From contig NZ_CP022296.1 of NCBI RefSeq assembly GCF_017310035.1, positions 2,914,001 through 2,978,000 on the forward strand: a DNA stretch of 64,000 bases. Direction: 5' to 3'. Below, one piece after another: positions 45,531 to 54,913 of the stretch (its first letter is position 1; each line of letters opens with the position of its first letter). The position numbers were made by a program, and so were the translations under genes. Source of the stretch: Nocardioides sp. S5 (GTDB taxonomy: Bacteria; Actinomycetota; Actinomycetes; Propionibacteriales; Nocardioidaceae). The notes under the pieces were generated by a model. That model was not told the origin of the DNA. It saw only the letters and a program-made list of their open reading frames with translations, and did not search any database.

Positions 45531-45536
45531 AATCTA
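45531..45536 (-). promoter_or_regulatory. TAGATT -10 box, predicted leaderless start of murG
   Basis: TAGATT then 7 nt then ATG at 45523, overlapping the end of ftsW; an internal promoter inside the dcw cluster. Confidence 0.5.
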
Positions 45537-46850
45537 GCGATGCGGGTCGGAGGGGGTCGCGGCGGACAGCCCCGCGGAGCGGTTGCGCCGGCGCGCCGCC
45601 AGCGCGGCCGCCGCCTCGGGCTCGCGGCGGGCGAAGCCGATCACCAGGCCGAGCGCCACCAGCGACGGCAGCAGCGCCGAGCCGCCGTAGGAGACGATCG
45701 GCAGCGGGATGCCGATGACGGGCAGGACGGCCAGCACCATGCCGACGTTGATCATCATCTGCCCGAGCAGCCAGACCACGATGCCGAAGGTCGCGTAGCG
45801 CACGAACGGGTCCTGCGTGGTGAGCGCGACGCGGATCGCGGCATAGGCGATGGTGAAGAACAGCGCGATGACCAGCAGCGTGCCGACCAGGCCGAGCTCC
45901 TCGCCGAGCACCGCGAAGATGAAGTCGGTGTGGGCCTCGGGAAGGTCGCCCCACTTCTGGGTCGAGGCGCCGATCCCCTGTCCCAGCCAGCCCCCGCTGG
46001 ACAGGGCGTAGAGGCCGTGCGCGGGCTGCCACCCGGCGTCGGTGTAGTCCTTGAACGGATCGGTGAAGTGGGTGATGCGCTGGAGTCGCTCGCCGTCGGT
46101 CGCGGCGAGCGCGACACCGGCGACGCCGAGCACCGACAGGCTCAGGCCGAAGAGCCGCATGGGGGCACCCACCACCCAGAGCATGCCGAGCAGGATCGCG
46201 GCGAGGACCATCGCGGTGCCGAGGTCGCGACCGACGAGCACGAGCCCGATGACGGCGAAGAGGCCGGGCACCACCGGCACGAGGAGGTGGTGGAGCTCGC
46301 GCAGCCGGCGCTCCTTGTGGGCGTAGATGTTGGCCGCCCACAGCACGATGGCGAGCTTGGCCACCTCGGCCGGCTGCATGGTGAAGGGGCCGACGGCCAG
46401 CCAGTTCTTGTTGCCGTTGATCAGCACGCCGAAGCGGGCCACGAGCGCCAGCAGCACGAGCGTCAGCAGGAAGCCGGGATAGGCCAGGCGGCGCACGTGC
46501 TTGATCGGCAGGCGCGAAGCGACCCACGCGCACGGCAGCCCGACCACCACCCAGAGCAGCTGGCGTTTCACCACGGCGTAGGAGTCGTCGTAGAGGAGGA
46601 ACGACCGCACGCTGGACGCGCTCAGCACCATGATGAGGCCGATCGTGAGCAGCAGCGCCGAGGAGCCCAGCAGCAGGTAGTAGGAGGCCAGCGGCTTCTC
46701 CAGCGCGTCACGCACCGCACCCGTGGTCGAGGCGACCGCGTCGCGGACCCACCGCCACGCGGCGGCGATCCCGGAGCCCAGCGGCGCTCGCACACCGGCG
46801 GTCGAGGCCTCGGGGCCGACGGCGACGTCCTCGGGGTTCGCGGTGGTCAT
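45534..46850 (-). CDS. ftsW: Septal peptidoglycan polymerase FtsW
   Basis: SEDS-family glycosyltransferase of 438 residues with about ten membrane helices, polymerising lipid II together with FtsI. Family marks are NGNKNWLAVGPFTMQPAEVAKLA, VLVGRDLGTAMVLAAILLG, LSSGGWLGQGIGASTQKWGDLPEAHTDFIFAVLGEELG (named here by region only) and GIPLPIVSYGGSAL. The cytoplasmic N-terminus of about 60 residues is longer than in E. coli. ATG 46850 is favoured over longer frames because the Arg-rich stretch upstream is not family-like. It starts 26 nt after murD. Confidence 0.95.
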   Translation of the reverse strand: MTTANPEDVAVGPEASTAGVRAPLGSGIAAAWRWVRDAVASTTGAVRDALEKPLASYYLLLGSSALLLTIGLIMVLSASSVRSFLLYDDSYAVVKRQLLWVVVGLPCAWVASRLPIKHVRRLAYPGFLLTLVLLALVARFGVLINGNKNWLAVGPFTMQPAEVAKLAIVLWAANIYAHKERRLRELHHLLVPVVPGLFAVIGLVLVGRDLGTAMVLAAILLGMLWVVGAPMRLFGLSLSVLGVAGVALAATDGERLQRITHFTDPFKDYTDAGWQPAHGLYALSSGGWLGQGIGASTQKWGDLPEAHTDFIFAVLGEELGLVGTLLVIALFFTIAYAAIRVALTTQDPFVRYATFGIVVWLLGQMMINVGMVLAVLPVIGIPLPIVSYGGSALLPSLVALGLVIGFARREPEAAAALAARRRNRSAGLSAATPSDPHR

Positions 46851-46876
46851 CGTCGCGGCTCCCCTCCGGATGGCAG

Positions 46877-48358
46877 TCAGGTCTGGTCGTGGCGGGCGAT
46901 GTGGGCGTGCACGGCGTCCGCGAACGCATCGCCGCGCGCGCCGTAGTTGAGGAACATGTCCATGGAGGCGCATCCCGGCGCCAGCAGCACCGTGTCACCG
47001 GACCTGGCGAGCCCGGCTGCGGCGTCGACCACGCGCTCCATCGGAGCACCATTCTCGTCCGCGCCCACGTCGATGACGGGCACATCGGGCGCGTGTCGCG
47101 AAAGAGCGTCGGCGATGACCGCGCGGTCCCGACCGAGCAGCACCACGCCGCGCAACCGGTCGCGGGCGGCGAGCACCAGGTCGTCGAAGCGTGCGCCCTT
47201 GGCCAGACCGCCGGCGACCCAGACGACGTGCTCGAATGCCCCGAGCGACGACTGCGCGGCGTGCGGGTTCGTGGCCTTGGAGTCGTCGATCCAGGTCACT
47301 CCCTGCGACTCGGCGACGTGGGCGATGCGGTGCCCGTCGGGGCGGAAGGCACGCAGCCCGTCGCGCACCGCCTGCTGGCTGACGCCGTGGGCGCGGGCGA
47401 GCGCCGCCGCGGCGAGCGCGTTGGCGACGAAGTGGGGCGCGGGCGAGGCCAGGTCGGCGAGGGTGCAGAGCTCGGCGGCGCTGGAGGCGCGGTCGTCGAT
47501 GAACGCCCGGTCGACGAGGAGGTCGTCGACGATCCCGACGTCACCCGACGACGGCGTGCCGAGGGTGAAGCCGACGGCGCGGGCCCCCTCGACCACGTCG
47601 GCCTCGCGCACCATCGCCTCGGTGGCGGGGTCGGCGAGGTTGTAGACGCAGGCGCGCTGCACGCGCTCGTAGATGCGCGCCTTGTCGGCGGCGTAGCGGT
47701 CCATCCCCGACGGGGCGCCCGGCTCGTCTGCGTACCAGTCGAGGTGGTCCTCGGCGACGTTGAGCACGACGGCCGACTCCGCGGACATCGAGTGGGTGTA
47801 GTGGAGCTGGAAGCTCGACAGCTCCACGGCGAGCACGTCGTAGGGCTCGGGGTCCATCACGGCCTCGACGATCGGCAGTCCGACGTTGCCGACCGCGGCG
47901 GCGCGCAGGCCGGCGGCGGTGAGGATCGACTGCAGCATCTGCACGGTCGTGGTCTTGCCGTTGGTGCCGGTGACCGCGAGCCAGGGGGCCTGGTGCTCGG
48001 GGTCGCGCAGGCGCCAGGCGAGCTCCACCTCGCCCCAGACCGGGACGCCACGCTCGGCGGCCTGCGCCAGGAGCGGCGCGGTCGGGCGCCAGCCGGGCGA
48101 GGTCACGACCAGGTCGACACCGTCGGGCAGCACGTCGGTGGCCCCGGGCTCGAGGCGGACGGTGGCCCCCAGCGTCTCGAGGAGCTGGGCCTTCTCGGCC
48201 TTCTCCTCGCTCGTGGTCTCGTCGAGCGCGGTGACCTGGGCCCCGAGGAAGAGCAGGTTGTCGGCCGCGGCGTAGCCGGAGACGCCGAAGCCGGCGACCA
48301 CGACGCGTACGCCGGACCAGTCGCTGGTCCCACCCAGCCCGAGGACATCGGCCGTCAT
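46877..48358 (-). CDS. murD: UDP-N-acetylmuramoylalanine--D-glutamate ligase
   Basis: A 493-residue ligase adding D-Glu. [20 protein letters not shown] is the UDP-binding Rossmann loop; [19 protein letters not shown] the ATP site; [14 protein letters not shown] and [11 protein letters not shown] are substrate loops; [20 protein letters not shown] is the C-terminal mark. The mraY gene ends 66 nt upstream, a larger gap than elsewhere in the cluster, and it contains a REP-like sequence at 48374-48415. Confidence 0.95.
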   Translation of the reverse strand: MTADVLGLGGTSDWSGVRVVVAGFGVSGYAAADNLLFLGAQVTALDETTSEEKAEKAQLLETLGATVRLEPGATDVLPDGVDLVVTSPGWRPTAPLLAQAAERGVPVWGEVELAWRLRDPEHQAPWLAVTGTNGKTTTVQMLQSILTAAGLRAAAVGNVGLPIVEAVMDPEPYDVLAVELSSFQLHYTHSMSAESAVVLNVAEDHLDWYADEPGAPSGMDRYAADKARIYERVQRACVYNLADPATEAMVREADVVEGARAVGFTLGTPSSGDVGIVDDLLVDRAFIDDRASSAAELCTLADLASPAPHFVANALAAAALARAHGVSQQAVRDGLRAFRPDGHRIAHVAESQGVTWIDDSKATNPHAAQSSLGAFEHVVWVAGGLAKGARFDDLVLAARDRLRGVVLLGRDRAVIADALSRHAPDVPVIDVGADENGAPMERVVDAAAGLARSGDTVLLAPGCASMDMFLNYGARGDAFADAVHAHIARHDQT

Positions 48359-48373
48359 CGGGGTCCCCGCGGC

Positions 48374-48415
48374 GTTGTTCGGCGGAGGAGCGAAGCGGAG
48401 GAGACGAAGAACGTC
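48374..48415. repeat. Palindromic REP-like sequence between mraY and murD
   Basis: GTTGTTCGGCGGAGGAGCG, AAGCGGAGGAG and ACGAAGAAC form an imperfect palindrome with GTTCTTCG/CGAACAAC arms around a repeated CGGAGGAG. It fills most of the 66-bp gap and could stabilise or punctuate the transcript. Confidence 0.5.
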
Positions 48416-48424
48416 GTGGGGTGA

Positions 48425-49537
48425 CTATCCAACGCCCGCGACCCACTCGGCGTAGAAGAGGCCGAGGCCGGTGGCGACCGCGAGGCCGGTGACGATCCAG
48501 AAGCGGATCACGATGGTGACCTGCTCCCAGCCGAGCATCTCGAAGTGGTGGTGCAGCGGGGTCATCCGGAAGACGCGGTGGCCGGCCTGGATGTTGAAGA
48601 CCGACCGGACCAGCCCGCTGGCGCGGCTGAGCTTGAAGACCGAGACCTGGATCATCACCGACAGGGTGATGGCCACGAACAGCCCGCCGATGACGACGAG
48701 GAGGAGCTCGGTGCGGGTCATGATCGCGAAGCCGGCCATCGCGCCGCCGAGGGCGAGCGAGCCGGTGTCGCCCATCATGATCTGGGCGGGCGAGGCGTTC
48801 CACCACAGGAAGCCGAAGCAGGCACCCGTGATCGCCGCGGCGACGACCGCGAGGTCGAGCGGGTCGCGCACCTCGTAGCACTTGGGGCCCGCCTCGAGGG
48901 CGCACGACTGGCTGTTCTGCCAGATGTTGACCAGCGTGTAGGCCGCGAAGACCAGGATCGAGGCACCGGCCGCGAGCCCGTCGAGTCCGTCGGCGAGGTT
49001 CACCGCGTTGCTCGCGCCCGTGACGATGAGCCAGATCAGCAGGATCGCCAGCACTGCGGGGAGGGTGATCCCCTCGTAGTCGCGGATGAAGGAGAGGTGG
49101 TCCGACGCCGGTCGCCAGCCGCGCTCGTCCTCGAGCGCCGGCGAGAGGGCCAGGTAGGCGAAGACCAGCCCGACGACGGTCTGGCCGATCATCTTGGCGC
49201 GGCTGCGCAGGCCGAGGTTGTGCTGGCGGCTGACCTTGAGGAAGTCGTCCAGGAAGCCGACCGCGCCGATCCCGACGAGCAGGAAGAGCAGCAGGAGGGC
49301 CGAGGCCGTGGGCGCCTGGCCGGTGATGAGCTTGGCGGCGAAGTAGCCGATGACGGTCGCGAGGATGATCACCGCGCCGCCCATGGTCGGGGTCCCGCGC
49401 TTGACGTGATGGGTGGTGGGGCCGTCGTCGCGGATCGGCTGGCCGAACCCCTGGCGCGTGAAGAAGCGGATCGCGTAGCGGGTGCCGAGGAGGGAGATCA
49501 GCAGGGAGAGTCCTCCTCCGAACAGGATGGCTCTCAT
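48425..49537 (-). CDS. mraY: Phospho-MurNAc-pentapeptide transferase MraY
   Basis: Ten-helix membrane enzyme of 370 residues that makes lipid I. The cytoplasmic-loop motifs are GPTTHHVKRGTPTMGGAVI, GFLDDFLKVSRQHNLGLRSRAK (Asp-Asp pair), SNAVNLADGLDGLAAG (catalytic Asp), MMGDTGSLALGG and RMTPLHHHFEMLGW. It overlaps murF by 4 nt. Confidence 0.97.
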   Translation of the reverse strand: MRAILFGGGLSLLISLLGTRYAIRFFTRQGFGQPIRDDGPTTHHVKRGTPTMGGAVIILATVIGYFAAKLITGQAPTASALLLLFLLVGIGAVGFLDDFLKVSRQHNLGLRSRAKMIGQTVVGLVFAYLALSPALEDERGWRPASDHLSFIRDYEGITLPAVLAILLIWLIVTGASNAVNLADGLDGLAAGASILVFAAYTLVNIWQNSQSCALEAGPKCYEVRDPLDLAVVAAAITGACFGFLWWNASPAQIMMGDTGSLALGGAMAGFAIMTRTELLLVVIGGLFVAITLSVMIQVSVFKLSRASGLVRSVFNIQAGHRVFRMTPLHHHFEMLGWEQVTIVIRFWIVTGLAVATGLGLFYAEWVAGVG

Positions 49538-50922
49538 CTGGTGCGACTCCCTTCGTCCTCCGGCAGGAGGAGCTCCTCGGCGATCAGTTCCAGCGCCGCC
49601 CCCCGTGATGCCTTCACCAGGACGACATCAGCAGCCGAGACATTGTGCCGCAGCCAGTCGATCGCCGCGTCACGCCCCGCCGTGGGGATGCTCACTCCCC
49701 CGCCTCCGGCGGCGTCGTGGCCCTCGCTGATGGGGTCCGCGGCCGGGCCGACCGTGACCAGCACGTCGACGCCGACCTCGGCGGCGTACGCCCCGACGTC
49801 GTGGTGGGCCGCCCGGGCGCCGTCACCGAGCTCGAGCATCTCCCCCAGCACCGCGACCGTACGCCGACCACTGCGCGCGCCGATCCCGGCGAGCGTGTCG
49901 AGCGCAGCGCGGACCGACTCGGGGTTGGCGTTGTAGGAGTCGTTGAGCACGACGAGGCCGTCGGCGCGCTCACCGAGCTCCATGCGCCACCGGCTCGCGG
50001 GCTCGGCGTCGCCGAGCGCGTCGGCCACGGTGTCGAGGTCGAGGCCGACCGCGAGAGCCATGGCCGCGGCGGCCGCGGCGTTGTGCCACTGGAAGGCCCC
50101 GACCTGGGCGAGGTGGACCGTGGCCCCCGACCCGCGGTGGACGAGCTCGAAGGACTGCCGACCGAGGTCGTCGGTGGTGACCTCGCCGACGGCGACGTCA
50201 GCCCCCTCGACGCCGAACGTCGTGACTCCTGCGGAGGTGCGCGCTGCCATGGCACGCACGAGGTCGTCGTCGGCGTTGAGCACCGCGGTGCCGTCCGGCG
50301 CGAGCGCCTCGACGATCTCGCTCTTGGCCTCGGCGATCGCCTCCCGGCTGCCGAACTCGCCGATGTGCGCGGTGCCGACGTTGAGCACCGCGGCCACGTG
50401 CGGGGGCGCGATGTCGCAGAGCCGGGCGATGTGGCCGACGCCGCGCGCGCCCATCTCCACGACGAGGAAGCGGGTCTCGGGCGTCGCGCGCAGCACCGTC
50501 AGCGGCACCCCGAGCTCGTTGTTGAAGTTCCCGCGGGTGGCGACCGTCGGACCGGACTCGGCGAGGAGGTGGGCGAGGTAGTCCTTGGTGCCGGTCTTGC
50601 CCTGGGAGCCGGTCATCGCCAGCACGACCACGTCCAGGCGGTCCACGACGTGGCGCGCCAGCAGGCCCAGCGCGACGGTCACGTCGTCGACCACGACGGT
50701 CGGCAGGTCGGTGGGACGGCTGCCGAGCACGGCCACGGCACCGGCCTCCCCTGCCGCGGCGGCGAAGCCGTGCCCGTCGACGCGGTCGCCGACGAGCGCG
50801 ACGAACAGGCCTCCGGGCTCGGGGGTGCGGGTGTCGAGGAACGCGCCGCCGGTGACGACGGCGTCGCCGTGCGCGGTGCCCCCGACGACGTCGGCGACCT
50901 CGGCCAGGGTCATCTCGATCAT
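49534..50922 (-). CDS. murF: UDP-MurNAc-tripeptide--D-Ala-D-Ala ligase
   Basis: A 462-residue ligase adding D-Ala-D-Ala. The ATP site is VLAMTGSQGKTGTKDYLAH; NFNNELGVPLTVLRA, EMGARGVGHIARLCDIAPP and LNVGTAHIGEFG are family blocks; VLNDSYNANPESVRAAL marks the C-terminal domain. ATG 50922 overlaps murE and its stop overlaps mraY, 4 nt each. Confidence 0.96.
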   Translation of the reverse strand: MIEMTLAEVADVVGGTAHGDAVVTGGAFLDTRTPEPGGLFVALVGDRVDGHGFAAAAGEAGAVAVLGSRPTDLPTVVVDDVTVALGLLARHVVDRLDVVVLAMTGSQGKTGTKDYLAHLLAESGPTVATRGNFNNELGVPLTVLRATPETRFLVVEMGARGVGHIARLCDIAPPHVAAVLNVGTAHIGEFGSREAIAEAKSEIVEALAPDGTAVLNADDDLVRAMAARTSAGVTTFGVEGADVAVGEVTTDDLGRQSFELVHRGSGATVHLAQVGAFQWHNAAAAAAMALAVGLDLDTVADALGDAEPASRWRMELGERADGLVVLNDSYNANPESVRAALDTLAGIGARSGRRTVAVLGEMLELGDGARAAHHDVGAYAAEVGVDVLVTVGPAADPISEGHDAAGGGGVSIPTAGRDAAIDWLRHNVSAADVVLVKASRGAALELIAEELLLPEDEGSRTR

Positions 50923-52484
50923 CGGAGGTCCTCCCGGGCCGCGATCTCCTCGCGGGCCACCACGCGGTCGTCGAAGGGCTGCACCACGCCGTGGACCTCC
51001 TGGCCGCTCTCGTGGCCCTTGCCGGCGACCAGCACGACGTCGCCGGGAGCAGCGCGGCGTACGGCCTCGCGGATCGCCAGGCGGCGGTCGCCGATCTCCA
51101 GCACCTCGGCCGGGCCGTCTGCGCCCGCCAGCACGGCGGCACGGATGGCGGCGGGGTCCTCGGTGCGGGGGTTGTCGTCGGTCACGACCAGCACGTCGGC
51201 CAGCCGTGAGGCGATCTCGCCCATGAGTGGACGCTTGAGGGTGTCGCGGTCACCGCCGGCGCCGACGACGGCGATCACCTGTCCGTCCGTCAGCGGACGC
51301 AGGGTGGTGAGCACGGCCTCGAGGGCGTCGGGCTTGTGGGCGTAGTCGACGACCACGGTGAAGTCCTGGCCGGCCGCCACCGGCTCGAGCCGGCCGGGCA
51401 CACCGCTCACGCCGGCGATGCCGTCGGCGACCGAGCGGGGGTCGAGGCCGGCGAGGGCCGCGGACGCGATCGCGGCGAGGGCGTTGGAGACGTTGAACTC
51501 CCCGGGGATGCCGATCCCCGCGGGGACCTCCACGCCCGGTCCGACCACGGTGAAGGTCGCGCCCGACGGGGTCAGCGCGACGTCGACCGCACGCCAGTCG
51601 GCGTCCGCGCCACGGGAGGAGTAGGTCGACATGGGGATCGTCGCCACGTCGAGCAGCCGGCGACCGAACTCGTCGTCGACGTTGGTCAGGCCCACCTGTG
51701 CGCGCCCCGGGGTGAAGAGACCGGCCTTGGCGGCGAAGTAGTCGTCGAGGTCGGAGTGGAAGTCGAGGTGGTCGCGCCCGAGGTTGAGGAAGGTCGCGAC
51801 GTCGAAGACCACGCCGTCGACGCGGCCGAGCACGAGGGCGTGGCTGGAGACCTCCATCGCGCAGGCCTCCACCCCGCGCTCGCGCATGAGGCCGAAGAGC
51901 CCGTGCAGGTCCGGCGCCTCGGGGGTGGTGAGCTGGGTCTTCACGTCGTGCCCGGCGATGCGGGTGCCGACGGTGCCGATCACGGCCGACGTCACGCCGG
52001 AGGTGGTGAGGCCCTGCTCGAGGATGCGGGTGGTGGTGGTCTTGCCCTGGGTGCCGGTGACGCCGATGACGCGCAGCCCGCGCGCCGGGTCGCCGTAGAC
52101 CCGGGCCGAGAGGCGTCCCAGCACGAGGCGGGGGTTGGGCACGACGATCGCCGGCGTGCCCTGCGGCAGCAGGTCGAGGCCGGCCGGGTCGGTCAGCACC
52201 GCGACCGCGCCCGCCTCGATCGCCTGGCCGGCGAAGGTCGCGCCGTGGGCACGCGTGCCCGGGAGGGCGGCGTACAGGTCACCGGGCTGCACCCGGGCCG
52301 TGCTGAGCGAGACGCCGGACACCCCGGCGCCCAGGTCGCCGTGGACGTCCACGTCGGTCACGGTCGCGAGCCACTCGGCGAGCTCCGTGGCGGGCGTCGC
52401 CGGGGGCAGAAGGGGCCGGGTGGCACTCGTCGCCTCGGCGGGCTGGTCGACTGGATGGTCCACCGAGGGAGCGTATCGACTCAC
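50919..52484 (-). CDS. murE: UDP-MurNAc-L-Ala-D-Glu--diaminopimelate ligase
   Basis: A 521-residue ligase adding the third stem residue. ATP site VIGVTGTQGKTTTTRILEQ; TTPEAPDLHGLFGLM; EVSSHALVLGRV; NLGRDHLDFHSD; VVDYAHKPDALEAVL. The substrate motif DDNPRTED is the DNPR form that reads diaminopimelate rather than lysine; whether it takes the LL or meso isomer cannot be told (LL-DAP is usual in Nocardioides). Two GTG codons are adjacent at 52484-52487; the first of the pair may also serve. It overlaps ftsI by 4 nt. Confidence 0.96.
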   Translation of the reverse strand: MSRYAPSVDHPVDQPAEATSATRPLLPPATPATELAEWLATVTDVDVHGDLGAGVSGVSLSTARVQPGDLYAALPGTRAHGATFAGQAIEAGAVAVLTDPAGLDLLPQGTPAIVVPNPRLVLGRLSARVYGDPARGLRVIGVTGTQGKTTTTRILEQGLTTSGVTSAVIGTVGTRIAGHDVKTQLTTPEAPDLHGLFGLMRERGVEACAMEVSSHALVLGRVDGVVFDVATFLNLGRDHLDFHSDLDDYFAAKAGLFTPGRAQVGLTNVDDEFGRRLLDVATIPMSTYSSRGADADWRAVDVALTPSGATFTVVGPGVEVPAGIGIPGEFNVSNALAAIASAALAGLDPRSVADGIAGVSGVPGRLEPVAAGQDFTVVVDYAHKPDALEAVLTTLRPLTDGQVIAVVGAGGDRDTLKRPLMGEIASRLADVLVVTDDNPRTEDPAAIRAAVLAGADGPAEVLEIGDRRLAIREAVRRAAPGDVVLVAGKGHESGQEVHGVVQPFDDRVVAREEIAAREDLR

Positions 52485-54262
52485 CACTCGACGGGGAGAC
52501 GCGACGGCTTCCCGCCGGTCGGCTCCACGCCGTAGCGGCCCAGGACGTAGCCCATGATCCGGGAGAAGACCGGGCCGGCCGTCGAGCCGCCGCCGGCATC
52601 GCCCTTGGGTGCGTGGATGACGACGTAGACGGTGAAGCGGGCGTCGTCGGCCGGGGCGAACCCGCCGAAGGAGACCGAGGTGCTGCCGTCGTAGAGACCG
52701 GTGTCGGGGTTGACCCGCTGCGCCGTGCCGGTCTTGCCCGCGACGAGGTAGCCCGGGACCTGCGCGGCCGGCGCGACGCCGTCCTCGGGGTCGACGACCT
52801 TCTCCATCATCTTCGCCGTGGCGCGCGCAGCCTGCTTGCTGACCACGCGGGTGCGGGTGGCGACGTCGGTGCCGACCGTCGTCCCGTCGTCGGTGACCGC
52901 GGAGCCGGAGATGATGCTCGGGGAGACCAGGACACCGCCGTTGGCGATGGTGTTGACCGCGGCAGCCATCTGGGCGACGTTGACCGACAGCGACTGGCCG
53001 AAGGCGACGCGGTCCTTCGTCTGCGAGGTCATCGCCTCGCCCGCGGTCAGGATGCCGGCCGTCTCGCCGCGCACGCCGATGTCGGTGCGCTGGCCCAGGC
53101 CGAAGCGCTGGAGGTAGGAGACCAGCTCCACCGGGGAGAAGGCGTCGGCGGCCAGGACCGTGCCGATGTTGGACGACTTGGCGATGATGCCGGCCAGGGT
53201 GAGGCGGATGTTGCCGTGGTCGAACCAGTCGCCGATGACCCGGTCCTGGCGCGGCAGGCTGCCCGGCACCTTGAACCTCTGGCGGGCGAAGGCCTTGTCG
53301 GCATCGATGAGCGAGGCGGCGGTGAGCACCTTCTGCACCGAGCCGGGCTCGTAGGTGTCGTTCATGGCCCGGGAGCCGAGGTCCTCCTCGTCGGCCTCGG
53401 ACGGCTCGTTGGCGTCGAAGGTGGGGACGTCGGCCAGGGCGAGGATCTCGCCGGTGCGGGTGTCCATCACGATGGCGCTGCCGCTCGCGGCGCGGTACTG
53501 CTGGATCGTCTCGGCGAGCACCTTCTGGGTGAACCACTGGAGGTCGCGGTCGATGGTGGTGCGCAGCGGCGCGCCGTTCTGCGCGGCCTTGAGGGTGCTC
53601 TCGCGCAGCGGGATGCGTACGCCCTTGCCGGAGGTGGACTGCCAGGTGGCCTCGCCGTCGACGCCGGCCAGCTGCTCGTCGAAGGTGCGCTCGAAGCCGC
53701 CGAGCGGCTCGTCGGTGCCCATGTAGCCGAGCAGGTTGGCCGCGACGTCGCCGGCCGGGTAGTCGCGGATCGGGTCGTCCTGGAGGCTGATGCCGGAGAA
53801 GCCGGCCGCGTCGATCTCGGCGAGGGTGTCGCTGGCGAGCGTGCTCGGGACGCGGCGCGCGACGTACTCGTAGCGGCTTCCCTCCTGCCGACCCCGCAGA
53901 GCCGTCAGCGTCCGGAAGTAGTCGACGGAGAGCCGGTCGGACAGCAGACGGGCGATCTCGGGGGCGCGGTCGGCGGTGAGCGTGGGGTCAGCGACGACCA
54001 TCTTGCCCTTGATGGAGTCCGCGAGCGGGACGCCGTTGCGGTCGAGGATGTCGCCGCGCTCGGCGACCAGCGTCACCCGTGCCGCACCCTCGGCGGCGGC
54101 GCGCAGGGCGTACGCCTGGGGGTCGACGCCCTGGAGCTGGACCAGCCGCGCACCGAAGAACGACAGGACGATCGCGATGAGGACGAACCCGATGCGCAGT
54201 CGCAGCATCGGCGCTCCGCGTGAGGCGCCGCGCTTGCCATGGCCGGTGCGGTTGCTCGGCAC
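52481..54262 (-). CDS. ftsI: Septal transpeptidase FtsI (PBP2/PBP3 type)
   Basis: Class B penicillin-binding protein of 593 residues cross-linking septal peptidoglycan. A basic N-terminal tail precedes one membrane helix at about 22-42 (LRIGFVLIAIVLSFFGARLV). The dimerisation domain holds RGDILDRNGVPLADS. Catalytic motifs are EPGSVQKVLTA (Ser nucleophile; family often PGSTFK), AKSSNIG (SxN) and VAGKTGTAQRV (KTG). The gap of 90 nt to ftsL is one of the few real spaces in this part of the cluster. Confidence 0.95.
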   Translation of the reverse strand: MPSNRTGHGKRGASRGAPMLRLRIGFVLIAIVLSFFGARLVQLQGVDPQAYALRAAAEGAARVTLVAERGDILDRNGVPLADSIKGKMVVADPTLTADRAPEIARLLSDRLSVDYFRTLTALRGRQEGSRYEYVARRVPSTLASDTLAEIDAAGFSGISLQDDPIRDYPAGDVAANLLGYMGTDEPLGGFERTFDEQLAGVDGEATWQSTSGKGVRIPLRESTLKAAQNGAPLRTTIDRDLQWFTQKVLAETIQQYRAASGSAIVMDTRTGEILALADVPTFDANEPSEADEEDLGSRAMNDTYEPGSVQKVLTAASLIDADKAFARQRFKVPGSLPRQDRVIGDWFDHGNIRLTLAGIIAKSSNIGTVLAADAFSPVELVSYLQRFGLGQRTDIGVRGETAGILTAGEAMTSQTKDRVAFGQSLSVNVAQMAAAVNTIANGGVLVSPSIISGSAVTDDGTTVGTDVATRTRVVSKQAARATAKMMEKVVDPEDGVAPAAQVPGYLVAGKTGTAQRVNPDTGLYDGSTSVSFGGFAPADDARFTVYVVIHAPKGDAGGGSTAGPVFSRIMGYVLGRYGVEPTGGKPSRLPVEW

Positions 54263-54352
54263 TGGTCTCCCTCGTTCCCGGCCCCGGCGCTTGCTCCGGT
54301 GCCTGACAGCAAATCTATGGGCGGTGCGGCGTGGATCCGTGGGACCGCGCCG

Positions 54353-54913
54353 TCACCGGTCGCGGTTCTTCTTCCGGCGCTCGGTGGCCTGGGCCTGCTC
54401 CTCCACCACCGGCTCCGTTGCGGCCGCCGCCGGCGGGACCTCGACGACCGTCGGCGCCGGTGCGAGCACGGCGGGCATGGGCGGGGCGGGCGGGACCAGC
54501 TGGATCGCGTCGTCCTTCGTGGCCGGCGTGCGGACCCCGCTGGTCTTCCCGGTCTCGAGGTCGAGGAAGACCGGCGCCGGCGGGATCACCATGCCCATCT
54601 GCTGGGCCTGCAGCGCCACGCGCTGCGGGTCGCGCAGCTCGTCCAGCTCCATGCGCAGCGTCTGCTCACGACCGGCGAGGGTGTCGGCCTGGGTCTCCAG
54701 CGCCGACGCTGTGAAGGACGCCTGCTGCATCGAGGTGTTGAAGAGGAGGAGCCCGACGATGCCACCGACCAGCACCAGGCTGACCAGCGTCACGAACGGC
54801 ACCCGGGGCGCGCGCGTGCGGACCCGGGGCACGACCGAGAGGCGCGCCTTGTCGACGGCCTCCTGGGCGATCCGGGTGACGCGGGTCCGGGGCTGCGGGA
54901 CGGGACTGCTCAT
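54353..54913 (-). CDS. ftsL: FtsL-like cell division protein
   Basis: A 186-residue bitopic protein in the normal ftsL position. A basic cytoplasmic part ([16 protein letters not shown]) precedes a membrane helix at about 40-60 ([19 protein letters not shown]). A coiled coil follows: [39 protein letters not shown] is heptad-like (region only). The C-terminal 75 residues are an unusual Pro/Ala/Val-rich tail outside the cell, ending [15 protein letters not shown]. The coiled coil is what pairs with FtsQ and FtsB in other bacteria. It overlaps rsmH by 4 nt. Confidence 0.85.
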   Translation of the reverse strand: MSSPVPQPRTRVTRIAQEAVDKARLSVVPRVRTRAPRVPFVTLVSLVLVGGIVGLLLFNTSMQQASFTASALETQADTLAGREQTLRMELDELRDPQRVALQAQQMGMVIPPAPVFLDLETGKTSGVRTPATKDDAIQLVPPAPPMPAVLAPAPTVVEVPPAAAATEPVVEEQAQATERRKKNRDR

